Assembly: GCA_964577805.1 (NCBI GenBank)
Contig: CAZOAG010000001.1
Location: 1 to 64,000, forward strand
DNA from: CAZPRW01 sp964577805
GTDB taxonomy: Bacteria; Verrucomicrobiota; Verrucomicrobiia; Opitutales; JAIRKQ01
Length of the DNA stretch: 64,000 nt
Reading direction: 5' to 3'
The notes under the pieces were generated by a model. The model was not told the origin of the DNA, did no database searches, and was given only the letters and a program-made list of their open reading frames with translations. The position numbers and the translations under genes were made by a program. Positions 1-6,885 of the stretch are shown here, one piece after another; the stretch's first letter is position 1; each line of letters opens with the position of its first letter.

Positions 1-92
1 CACACGTTCCCATTCCGAACACGCTCGTTAAGGCTCTAGCCGTCGATGGTAGTGCGACCACGCTGTTGTGCGAGAGTAGATTGTTGCCGGGT
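1..92 (+). rRNA. rrf: 5S ribosomal RNA, 3' part (5' end outside window)
   Basis: The first 92 bases carry conserved 5S rRNA blocks: CATTCCGAAC near the start, CGATGGTAGT at about 44-53, GAGAGTAG at about 72-79, and a terminal GCCGGG. The 5' roughly 25-30 bases lie before the window. A 16S-23S-5S operon presumably reads in from the left (inference). The end is set by comparison with the usual 5S 3' end. It is convergent with lptB, whose stop codon is only about 20 bases away. Confidence 0.9.
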
Positions 93-114
93 TTTGGTTT
101 TTGGTTCTACTATT

Positions 115-843
115 TTACAATGTAAAATTCTCGCCTAAATAGAATTTTTTGCTATTTTCGTCGTTTAATAACTTATCACTGCTGCCTTCGCACAAAATAT
201 TGCCATTGTACATCAAATATGCTCTGTCGACGATTTTTAATGTTTCTCTTACATTATGGTCGGTGATTAGCACCCCGATGCCTTTGTTTTTCAATGATAA
301 AATGATTTGTTGCAGATCAGCTACACTGATAGGATCGACACCACTAAATGGTTCGTCCATTAATAAAAATTTAGGGTCTGTGATCAATGTCCGTGCGATC
401 TCTAACCTGCGACGTTCGCCTCCACTAAGAGTATATGCCATTTGATCGCGCAGAAATGAAATCTTCATTTCTTCCAAGATATTATTTACACGATTGATCC
501 GTTCATTTTTCGACATTGGCAGATATTCTGCTACTCCCATTAAATTTTCCCATACTGTCAATTTTCTGAAGACAGATGCTTCTTGTGGCAAATATCCTAT
601 TCCTATTCTGGCACGTTTATACATTGGATAGTTGCTAATTACTGTATCATTACATGTTATTGTTCCACTATCGGCAGGGATCATCCCAATGATCATATAG
701 AATGTTGTTGTTTTTCCTGCACCGTTTGGACCGAGCAATCCGATGATTTCACCACTGTTAATCTTTACTGATACATTTTTTACTACTTCACGTTTGTTGT
801 ATTTTTTCTGTAGTGATGTAGCTAATAATTGATGTTGTGCCAT
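115..843 (-). CDS. lptB: LPS export ABC transporter ATP-binding protein LptB
   Basis: Cytoplasmic ATPase that powers LptFG to extract lipopolysaccharide from the inner membrane. At 242 residues it has the usual LptB length. Visible motifs are Walker A GPNGAGKTT (about 38-46), Q-loop LPQEASVFRKLT (about 85-96), the signature LSGGERRRLEIAR (about 139-151), Walker B LLMDEPFSGVDP (about 160-171) and the H-loop ITDHNVRETL. The VFRKLTVWENLMGV region is characteristic of LptB rather than general ABC ATPases. It is the last gene of a minus-strand cluster trkH-lptC-lptA-lptB, 10 bases after lptA, so the three Lpt genes are probably co-transcribed. The LptF and LptG permeases are not in the window. Confidence 0.96.
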   Translation of the reverse strand: MAQHQLLATSLQKKYNKREVVKNVSVKINSGEIIGLLGPNGAGKTTTFYMIIGMIPADSGTITCNDTVISNYPMYKRARIGIGYLPQEASVFRKLTVWENLMGVAEYLPMSKNERINRVNNILEEMKISFLRDQMAYTLSGGERRRLEIARTLITDPKFLLMDEPFSGVDPISVADLQQIILSLKNKGIGVLITDHNVRETLKIVDRAYLMYNGNILCEGSSDKLLNDENSKKFYLGENFTL

Positions 844-853
844 GATTACTATA

Positions 854-1357
854 TTATTGGTTGTTTTCAGAACGTTGTTGTACTGTTTCTAATGTTATGG
901 ATGAACGTTTGGTTCCAGTTGGTGTGTTTGACATTATTTTCCCATTTGTGTTGTCAAATGATAGCTTTTCAGAATGTATTATTCCTTGTGTAGGATCACA
1001 GATAGTAGCATTCCCTTCTAGAATAATTATATTTTTTGCAGGAATCATAGTTATGCAGTCAGCATTGCCATCATGAGTATTAGTTTTAAATCGAGCATGT
1101 CCATTGGCAACAACTTCTTTTATCGATTGTATATCATTATTGTCGGACATTAAATTGTCGTCATTGTACAGCGAGACACAGATACTATCGCTAAATAGAT
1201 CAAGGTTGTCGTTATACATTCGTGCAGAATCAGAAAAGTTCATGATTACACACTCGCCATCATCTTGTACTGTCAAATGATCGCTGGTGATTGATATTTC
1301 ATTTGCATGCAAACATGACATGATAATTGCAAAACATACTGATAAATATTTTTTTAT
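854..1357 (-). CDS. lptA: LptA-like periplasmic LPS-bridge protein (OstA domain), apparent AUA start
   Basis: Periplasmic beta-jelly-roll protein of the OstA/LptA class that bridges LptC to LptD. Typical blocks are TSDHLTVQDDG near the N terminus, VANGHARF, and IILEGNATICDPTQGIIHSEKL, followed by a basic tail. The first ATG (1321) gives a 155-residue protein beginning inside the hydrophobic segment. Twelve codons upstream in frame, an ATA at 1355-1357 would give a complete signal peptide, KKYLSVCFAIIMSCLHA. An AAGGAG Shine-Dalgarno lies 8 bases before that ATA, and the ATA overlaps the lptC TAA stop. I therefore favour 1357 as start, which would be a rare AUA initiation codon; 1321 is the fallback. 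Family assignment is good despite low conservation. Confidence 0.75.
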   Translation of the reverse strand: MKKYLSVCFAIIMSCLHANEISITSDHLTVQDDGECVIMNFSDSARMYNDNLDLFSDSICVSLYNDDNLMSDNNDIQSIKEVVANGHARFKTNTHDGNADCITMIPAKNIIILEGNATICDPTQGIIHSEKLSFDNTNGKIMSNTPTGTKRSSITLETVQQRSENNQ

Positions 1358-1824
1358 GGCTGAAGCTCCTTATTATTAGTATTGTTGATTTTTACGTGTA
1401 CATTGCTGTGTGTGACCAACGTTCGTGTTTTTCCAAAAAACTCCCATTGATTAGCATCTGCTATAAAATTGCTTCCAGTGATTTTAATTGGTGTGTCACT
1501 ATATGCATATTGTTCTGATGGTTCAATCAAAGCATATTCACTTCTTGCAGAAATCATATGTTCTGACGTTGTCGTATTTGGGAGAATTATCTCTGCATTC
1601 TGCACTGAGAATTTAGAATTTTCATCCATTATTGCTGATGTTCCAATAGTTTTGAATGACAAATGTCCTGATTGGTCAAAAATTGGTAATGAGAAGTCAT
1701 AAATTGGAGTGTCTACCAACGCTTGAGAGCTTGTACGTGCTTCTGATAATGGAGATATCAGTATTGCGATAATAGCTACTGCTAAAAGTTTAAAGCATGT
1801 GCGATGACGATTTATAACATTCAT
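1354..1824 (-). CDS. lptC: LptC-like LPS export protein
   Basis: 156-residue protein with a single N-terminal hydrophobic segment (about residues 11-27, LLAVAIIAILISPLSEA) and a short beta-rich domain. The pattern fits LptC, the bitopic inner-membrane partner that passes LPS from LptB2FG to LptA: a Y-x-F-S-L-P-I-F-x-x-x-G strand, then an A-x-I-x-x-P and G-S-N-F-I-A-D-A-N-Q-W-E-F tail. LptC proteins are poorly conserved, so the call rests on size, topology and position just before lptA and lptB. The AAGGAG that serves lptA lies within its last codons, and its TAA stop overlaps the proposed lptA start. A cleavable signal rather than a retained anchor is possible. Confidence 0.7.
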   Translation of the reverse strand: MNVINRHRTCFKLLAVAIIAILISPLSEARTSSQALVDTPIYDFSLPIFDQSGHLSFKTIGTSAIMDENSKFSVQNAEIILPNTTTSEHMISARSEYALIEPSEQYAYSDTPIKITGSNFIADANQWEFFGKTRTLVTHSNVHVKINNTNNKELQP

Positions 1825-1879
1825 ACCATTAATAAATAGTTATTAGCAGCAATTAAAATAGTTCAATATAAAAACTATT

Positions 1880-3346
1880 CTAAGAGAATTTTTTCCAGAA
1901 TGATGGCATGAATAATGTAATAATTGCGAAAATTTCTACACGACCAATTATCATCAATCCACTATGAACTAATTTGGCGAGTGTTCCAATTTCAGAATAA
2001 TTTGTAAACGGCCCGAATTCATAAAGCCCTAATCCTATATTAAAAAAGCTAGATATTGATGACAAAATAATCCCTTGAAAACTTATGTCATTCATTGTCA
2101 TTGATAGGATGGTTGTCCCAATAATAAGGAAAAACAACGCGAATAATATATATGATTTAGCAATGTTTTCTTCATGGTTAGAAATTTCTTGTTTATTAAA
2201 AAATAATCGTGATACGACATGTGGACGGAATGATTGAATCAATGTTTTTCTGATAGATTTTATTGCAATAGCAAGTCGTGAGATCTTTATGCCGCCAGCG
2301 GTGGATCCACTACAACTACCACATAACATCAATAATACGAATATTAAATGAGATGGAATTGGCCAATTATTGAGGTCTTGTGTCGCAATCCCTGTTGTTG
2401 TAGCAATAGATACTACATGGAATATTGATGATGATATTTTTTCTGACACTGTTGCTGCATTAGAAGACAACAATTGAATTGCGATTATTATAATACTGGT
2501 AGTGCATAATAATATAATATACCATAATGACTCTTCATCATGTATAAATCGTTTATATTTTCTGCGGATCAATTGTATTATTATTATAAAATTTGTACCA
2601 CCTATTAACATCATGATGATTAATAATGCTTGTATGATGCTGGAATTTACAATGAGTGCTTGTGCTTGTCGTGATATGAATCCGCCGGTTGATATTGTTG
2701 TCAATGATGTGCATATTGCATCGAATACTGGCATTCCAGAATAATATAATCCAACACTGCTGACAATCGTCAAAATTGCGTAAAGTAGGATTATTGATGT
2801 TATTATTGTGCGCGCGGTAGTTTCAGCTGAATCCCTATCATTGATAGATAATCCGCTCAAACATAATGATTTTGTTTTAGCGCCTAATAATGGTAATAGG
2901 ACGGCGAAGAATGTGAGAGTGCCAAATCCGCCTATCCATTGTGTCATGCTACGAAATAATAACAAACTTGCAGGGAATTTGTCAGTAAAATTAAACACCG
3001 ATGTTCCGGTTGTCGTAAATCCTGATGTTGATTCGAATATTGCATCTTGAAATGTGCAATTTGGTAAGATGAATAAGTATGGTAATGTCCCAATGAGTAT
3101 AGCTAGTAGCCATCCTGTCCCGATTATTGCTAATATTTCTCGCTGGAATACATTATCGCCGTGGTTGCGTGATATTATCCAGAAAAATATGGCGATTGCA
3201 ATGCTCGCAAAACAACAAAATGTCCACTTTGACAATAATGCACTATTTTTGTCGATGGAATATTGTGTGATCAATGATGTAAAGAACATGCATGATATGA
3301 TTGTTGCGACAACAGATAATGCGCGTAGGACAATTTTATTGTTCAT
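1880..3346 (-). CDS. trkH: Potassium uptake protein TrkH/KtrB family
   Basis: 488-residue polytopic membrane protein with the four-fold pore-loop architecture of TrkH/KtrB. The selectivity-filter-like loops visible are TSGFTTTGTSV (about 107-117), TTISTGGF (about 214-221), ATTTGIATQDL (about 314-324) and the conserved GSCSGSTAGGIKISR (about 342-356). It imports K+, normally gated by a cytoplasmic TrkA/KtrA RCK protein, which is not in this window. It is the first gene of the minus-strand cluster that continues into lptC, with a 55-base gap. Coupling to LPS-export genes is probably incidental operon structure. Length and loop count match an intact transporter. Confidence 0.93.
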   Translation of the reverse strand: MNNKIVLRALSVVATIISCMFFTSLITQYSIDKNSALLSKWTFCCFASIAIAIFFWIISRNHGDNVFQREILAIIGTGWLLAILIGTLPYLFILPNCTFQDAIFESTSGFTTTGTSVFNFTDKFPASLLLFRSMTQWIGGFGTLTFFAVLLPLLGAKTKSLCLSGLSINDRDSAETTARTIITSIILLYAILTIVSSVGLYYSGMPVFDAICTSLTTISTGGFISRQAQALIVNSSIIQALLIIMMLIGGTNFIIIIQLIRRKYKRFIHDEESLWYIILLCTTSIIIIAIQLLSSNAATVSEKISSSIFHVVSIATTTGIATQDLNNWPIPSHLIFVLLMLCGSCSGSTAGGIKISRLAIAIKSIRKTLIQSFRPHVVSRLFFNKQEISNHEENIAKSYILFALFFLIIGTTILSMTMNDISFQGIILSSISSFFNIGLGLYEFGPFTNYSEIGTLAKLVHSGLMIIGRVEIFAIITLFMPSFWKKFS

Positions 3347-3575
3347 TGTGTTATTGTGATATGTGTAAATAAAAATGAATTATGCGGCCAGTAAAAATGT
3401 GAAAATCTGAGCAATAGAATGATTTTAAAGATTAATATTTCACATTGTTGACTTTTTAATCTTAGATTTTCTGTGTCGCAAATATGTGGCCGATGAGTGT
3501 TGCGAACGAACACCCAATTGTGCGCCTTACAATTGAAAAGCAGGCAATTTGCCGCTGATGTTTTCAAAAAAAATA

Positions 3576-3650
3576 TGGCACCCCCACGGGGAATCGAACC
3601 CCGGTTTCTGGAATGAGAATCCAACGTCCTAGCCGCTAGACGATGGGGGC
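3576..3650 (-). tRNA. tRNA-Glu (anticodon CUC)
   Basis: A minus-strand cloverleaf with a 7-bp acceptor stem (GCCCCCA pairing TGGGGGT, first pair G-U), a D arm containing GTCTAGCGGCTAGGAC, a 5-bp anticodon stem around loop TTCTCAT (anticodon CTC), a T arm with GGTTCGATTCC and an encoded CCA. It reads GAG codons. A tRNA-Glu with UUC must exist elsewhere to read GAA. Confidence 0.95.
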
Positions 3651-3703
3651 ATAAACTTCTAAAACCTGAGAACAAACAATCATCAATTGATACATTGTCA
3701 ATA

Positions 3704-3747
3704 CACAAAGTGATAAAACATCAGTGTTTTCGGTAGTAAACTTTGTG
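3704..3747. other. Nested inverted repeat upstream of tRNA-Glu
   Basis: The outer arms CACAAAGT (3704-3711) and ACTTTGTG (3740-3747) are perfect complements. They enclose an inner perfect 6-bp hairpin, AAAACA (3715-3720) with TGTTTT (3725-3730) and loop TCAG. No T-run follows on either strand, so it does not look like an intrinsic terminator. It sits between tadA and tRNA-Glu, next to the G9 tract at 3756-3764. Function unknown. Confidence 0.45.
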
Positions 3748-3903
3748 ATACAGTAGGGGGGGGGAGATTGCTTGTTTATGCTGGATAGTGCCTTGCTTGA
3801 AAAATTTTTTCAGAGTTATCGATTCTATTAAAATTTATTATTAATCTATGTTAGTGAAAAATGTACATGTCGAATGTGGAAGGCGTTTTGTTGTGTTTGA
3901 TTT

Positions 3904-4407
3904 TTATTTTTGTTTACGTTTGATTTCAAAAAATGTTTGTAATAGTTGTAAACATTCTTGTTCCATTATTCCTGAACGTATGATTGGTCGATGATTGACA
4001 TATGGTAGGTTTTGTAATGAAAATGCACTGCCCAAACATCCCATTTTGGTATCTTTTACACTGAATATGACTTCTCCGACTCTGCTCATGATCGTCGCTC
4101 CAGAGCACATAGGGCATGGTTCTTTTGTGACGTATAATTTTATATCGTTCAATCTCCAATCACCGATGATGGATGCTGCTTTTGTCATTACAATCACTTC
4201 AGCATGTGCAGTGGGATCATTTAATGAAATTACTGCGTTATGGCCAGATGCGATGACCTCATCTCCTAATACTGCTATGGCGCCGATAGGAGTTTCTCCA
4301 TTACTCCATGCCTCTAATGCTTGATTATATGCCAATGACATGAAAAAAACGTCATCCTTCTTTAATACAGATGGAAATTTTTTTTCAAATGGGCAGTTTG
4401 CTATCAT
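3904..4407 (-). CDS. tadA: tRNA adenosine(34) deaminase TadA
   Basis: 167-residue zinc deaminase that converts A34 to inosine in tRNA-Arg(ACG). The two zinc/catalytic motifs of the cytidine/deoxycytidylate deaminase fold are present: HAE (68-70, with catalytic Glu70) and PCPMC (97-101). NGETPIGAIAV and GHNAVISLNDPTAHAE match TadA rather than CDA. The N terminus may start later, at Met23 (MSLAYNQALEAW), since TadA usually begins near that segment. It follows glyA on the same strand with a 24-base gap, so co-transcription is likely. Confidence 0.93.
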   Translation of the reverse strand: MIANCPFEKKFPSVLKKDDVFFMSLAYNQALEAWSNGETPIGAIAVLGDEVIASGHNAVISLNDPTAHAEVIVMTKAASIIGDWRLNDIKLYVTKEPCPMCSGATIMSRVGEVIFSVKDTKMGCLGSAFSLQNLPYVNHRPIIRSGIMEQECLQLLQTFFEIKRKQK

Positions 4408-4431
4408 AGTAATTGGATGATGTATTTCTTT

Positions 4432-5679
4432 TTAATATGGCAATGGATACTGCGAGCACAGATCGATTACTTCTGATTTTACCTTTTCAATAGTTGTTGT
4501 GTTTGATATGTCGTGTAATATTTGCGTTATCCAATCTGCTATCATTATCATTTCTTGTGTTTTCATACCACGAGTTGTGACAGCAGGTGTTCCTAATCGC
4601 AACCCACTTGCTAAGAAAGGAGATCGTGTTTCATTAGGTACAGTATTACGATTTGTTGTGATATTAGCACTTTCTAGTGCATTTTGTGCATCTTTCCCAG
4701 TTATATTTTTATTTACTGTCCTCAGGTCGACTAACAACAAATGATTATCTGTCCCTCCTGTTACAATATGATATCCATTGACTATTAATCTTTGTGCGAG
4801 CGTATGAGCATTTGTTATTACTTGTTGTTGGTATTCCTTGAATGATGGCATTAATGCCTCTTTAAAACATACTGCCTTTCCTGCGATAACATGCATTAAT
4901 GGACCACCTTGTGTGCCTGGAAAAACAGCAGAGTCGATCGATTGTGCATATTCAGATTTGCACATTATGATACCACCACGTGGGCCGCGTAATGTTTTAT
5001 GTGTAGTGCTTGTTACGAAATCACAATATGGCACTGGGCTAGGGTGTAGTCCTGTAGCTACTAATCCTGCAATATGTGCAATATCAGCCAACACGAGAGC
5101 ACCATTTTTATGTGCTATTTCAGATACTAGTTTGAAGTCGATTGTTCTTGAATATGCTGATGCTCCTATTGTTATCAATTTTGGGTGTTCTTTTTTTGCA
5201 ACATCTGCCATTTCTTGATAGTCAATATACCCTGTTTCATGAGATACATTATAATGGACGACATTGTACAAAATTCCACTAAAATTTTTAGGATGTCCAT
5301 GTGTTAAATGTCCGCCATTTTCTAATGACATTGTCAATATTTTATCGCCTGGTTTTAAGCATGATAAATAGACTGCAGCATTTGCTTGGCTGCCAGAATG
5401 TGGCTGTACGTTGACATGTTCTGCTCCGAATAATTCTTTTGCGCGGTCAATTGCTAATTGTTCGATATTGTCGACATTATTGCAACCGCCATAATAACGT
5501 TTTCCAGGATATCCCTCTGCATATTTATTTGTCAGAACACTTCCGACAGCTTCCATGACTGCTTGTGATGTAAAATTTTCAGATGCTATTAATTCGATGT
5601 GTTGGTTTTGTCGTTTGCGTTCATTTTCGATACAGTTAAAAACGTCATTATCTGAAAACATTAACGATGATTTTTTCAT
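4432..5679 (-). CDS. glyA: Serine hydroxymethyltransferase
   Basis: 415-residue PLP enzyme that interconverts serine plus THF and glycine plus 5,10-methylene-THF, the main one-carbon source. It shows the complete fold-type I sequence: IELIASENF (28-36), [15 protein letters not shown] (51-65), and the PLP-lysine motif [14 protein letters not shown] (223-236, with Lys228). The length equals that of bacterial GlyA. The start ATG has GGAGAAAATTTCC upstream, giving a Shine-Dalgarno. It lies between the LysM lipoprotein gene (81-base gap) and tadA on the same strand. Confidence 0.97.
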   Translation of the reverse strand: MKKSSLMFSDNDVFNCIENERKRQNQHIELIASENFTSQAVMEAVGSVLTNKYAEGYPGKRYYGGCNNVDNIEQLAIDRAKELFGAEHVNVQPHSGSQANAAVYLSCLKPGDKILTMSLENGGHLTHGHPKNFSGILYNVVHYNVSHETGYIDYQEMADVAKKEHPKLITIGASAYSRTIDFKLVSEIAHKNGALVLADIAHIAGLVATGLHPSPVPYCDFVTSTTHKTLRGPRGGIIMCKSEYAQSIDSAVFPGTQGGPLMHVIAGKAVCFKEALMPSFKEYQQQVITNAHTLAQRLIVNGYHIVTGGTDNHLLLVDLRTVNKNITGKDAQNALESANITTNRNTVPNETRSPFLASGLRLGTPAVTTRGMKTQEMIMIADWITQILHDISNTTTIEKVKSEVIDLCSQYPLPY

Positions 5680-5760
5680 GGAAATTTTCTCCGAATTGCT
5701 TTTCGATCAACTATATAAAAATTTTTCAAATTGCAACATGCATACGATCATTTCCAAATA

Positions 5761-6510
5761 TTAAGGAATGATCAATTGTTGTCCGACTTTCAATGTTGTG
5801 CTATCATGCAATGTTTCTTGGTTTGCTTGCATGATATTTTTCCAATATTGTGGATTTCCGTAATAAATTGTGCTTATGGACGATAATGTTTCGCCTGGTT
5901 GAACAGTATGTTTAATTGGTGTATGTTGTCGCAACATTTGACATTGTTTTGCTAGGACGTTTAATTTGTTAGTAAGGTCAGATATTTGCGATTTGTAGGA
6001 GGCAATCTCCTGTTGATGCGATATGTTTTGTTGTTGGAGGGTAGCATTTTGGTTTTTTAACACTCTTGCGATTTCAACCATTTCTGATTCTGAATGCATG
6101 TTATCATTGTGTACAGGCAATGATTTCAAAAAATTCTTTTTTGCTGTGTTTATCAAATTATTCGCTATTCTAATATCTGACGCATTGTCTGATTGTTCAG
6201 AATAACATTTTAAAAAGTACATTGCAGCTATTGGATCATTACGTTGATCTATGCACAATGTTCCTAATAGTAAATACGATTCAGGGGATTTGTCGTATTT
6301 TCGTGTTACTGATAACAGATGAGAATATGCACCATCATAATCGCCAGTGCGAATGCAACGTGTTGCTGTGACAAAATCACGATCGTTTTGTTCTTGATTT
6401 TTGCTGATCGATGGGAGTTTACTACACGCTGTCAACAACAAGAACAGAAAGACCGTCATGACAGTGACCGTCTTCGAGCTAGGATGTTTCATTCCTGTCG
6501 GAAAAAACAA
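5761..6510 (-). CDS. Lipoprotein with TPR-like region, coiled coil and C-terminal LysM domain
   Basis: About 250 residues. There is an N-terminal lipoprotein signal (MTVFLFLLLTAC, lipobox LTAC with Cys near residue 29), then a helical repeat stretch containing GDYDGAYSHLLSV and SYLLLGTLCIDQRNDPIAAMYFL that resembles TPRs. A Q-rich coiled coil (NATLQQQNISHQQEI) follows. The C-terminal LysM module begins HTVQPGETLSSISTIYYGN and ends KVGQQLIIP. It probably anchors to the outer membrane and binds peptidoglycan. The start is taken as TTG at 6510, right after the stop of the small basic protein gene and preceded by GGAAG 5 bases away; ATG at 6492 is the alternative. Exact function unknown. Confidence 0.8.
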   Translation of the reverse strand: MFFPTGMKHPSSKTVTVMTVFLFLLLTACSKLPSISKNQEQNDRDFVTATRCIRTGDYDGAYSHLLSVTRKYDKSPESYLLLGTLCIDQRNDPIAAMYFLKCYSEQSDNASDIRIANNLINTAKKNFLKSLPVHNDNMHSESEMVEIARVLKNQNATLQQQNISHQQEIASYKSQISDLTNKLNVLAKQCQMLRQHTPIKHTVQPGETLSSISTIYYGNPQYWKNIMQANQETLHDSTTLKVGQQLIIP

Positions 6511-6669
6511 TTAATCTTCCGGTTTTGTTTTTGGCATACCGACGACAGAACTGTTCTCTGTCCACAAACCACGTTTTTTCAACAGATCGACACGCTCATG
6601 ACGTTTTAATACACTACGTTTATTTGCTGCTCCACCACTACTTCTTGTAAAACTTGGATGTTGTGTCAT
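6511..6669 (-). CDS. Small basic protein of the Chlamydiae/Verrucomicrobia type
   Basis: 52 residues, strongly basic, beginning MTQHPSFTRSSGGAANKRS and containing the hallmark VLKRHERVDLLKKRG, then a short tail ending MPKTKPED. From memory this matches the family described as the Chlamydiae/Verrucomicrobia small basic protein (TIGR04137); no search was run. It is a useful lineage marker. The role is unknown, although its basicity suggests RNA or ribosome binding. The start at 6669 is supported by AAGGA 6 bases upstream; an upstream ATG at 6699 lacks such a site. Its stop abuts the TTG of the LysM lipoprotein gene, suggesting translational coupling. Confidence 0.8.
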   Translation of the reverse strand: MTQHPSFTRSSGGAANKRSVLKRHERVDLLKKRGLWTENSSVVGMPKTKPED

Positions 6670-6771
6670 ATTTGATTCCTTGTCGATTTTAGGGCACACT
6701 AAAACATGGAAGTTGTGAAAATCAAGTTTTTTCCAAACCTGCCTATAGTTTTTGTATATATTGCCAGTGAT

Positions 6772-6785
6772 GTTTTGCGCAAAAC
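6772..6785. promoter_or_regulatory. 14-bp perfect palindrome GTTTTGCGCAAAAC
   Basis: A perfect inverted repeat with no spacer. It lies in the 216-bp divergent region between the small basic protein gene (minus) and the autotransporter gene (plus), about 75 bases upstream of the predicted -35 box. Position and symmetry fit a homodimeric regulator operator, but no regulator can be named. Confidence 0.35.
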
Positions 6786-6847
6786 TATTTCATATTAATC
6801 GATATATTTGCTTCATTTGTATGTTATGTTTGTCCCAATTTTACAAA

Positions 6848-6875
6848 TTGACAAACGCATATGACATTGTACACT
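6848..6875 (+). promoter_or_regulatory. Predicted sigma-70-type promoter of the autotransporter gene
   Basis: TTGACA at 6848-6853 is a consensus -35. TACACT at 6870-6875 is a -10-like hexamer after a 16-bp spacer. A start site about 7 bases downstream (near 6882) would place the GTG at 6886 only about 4 bases into the mRNA, so the message would be nearly leaderless. Based on hexamer matching only. Confidence 0.5.
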
Positions 6876-6885
6876 TGTTACGATT

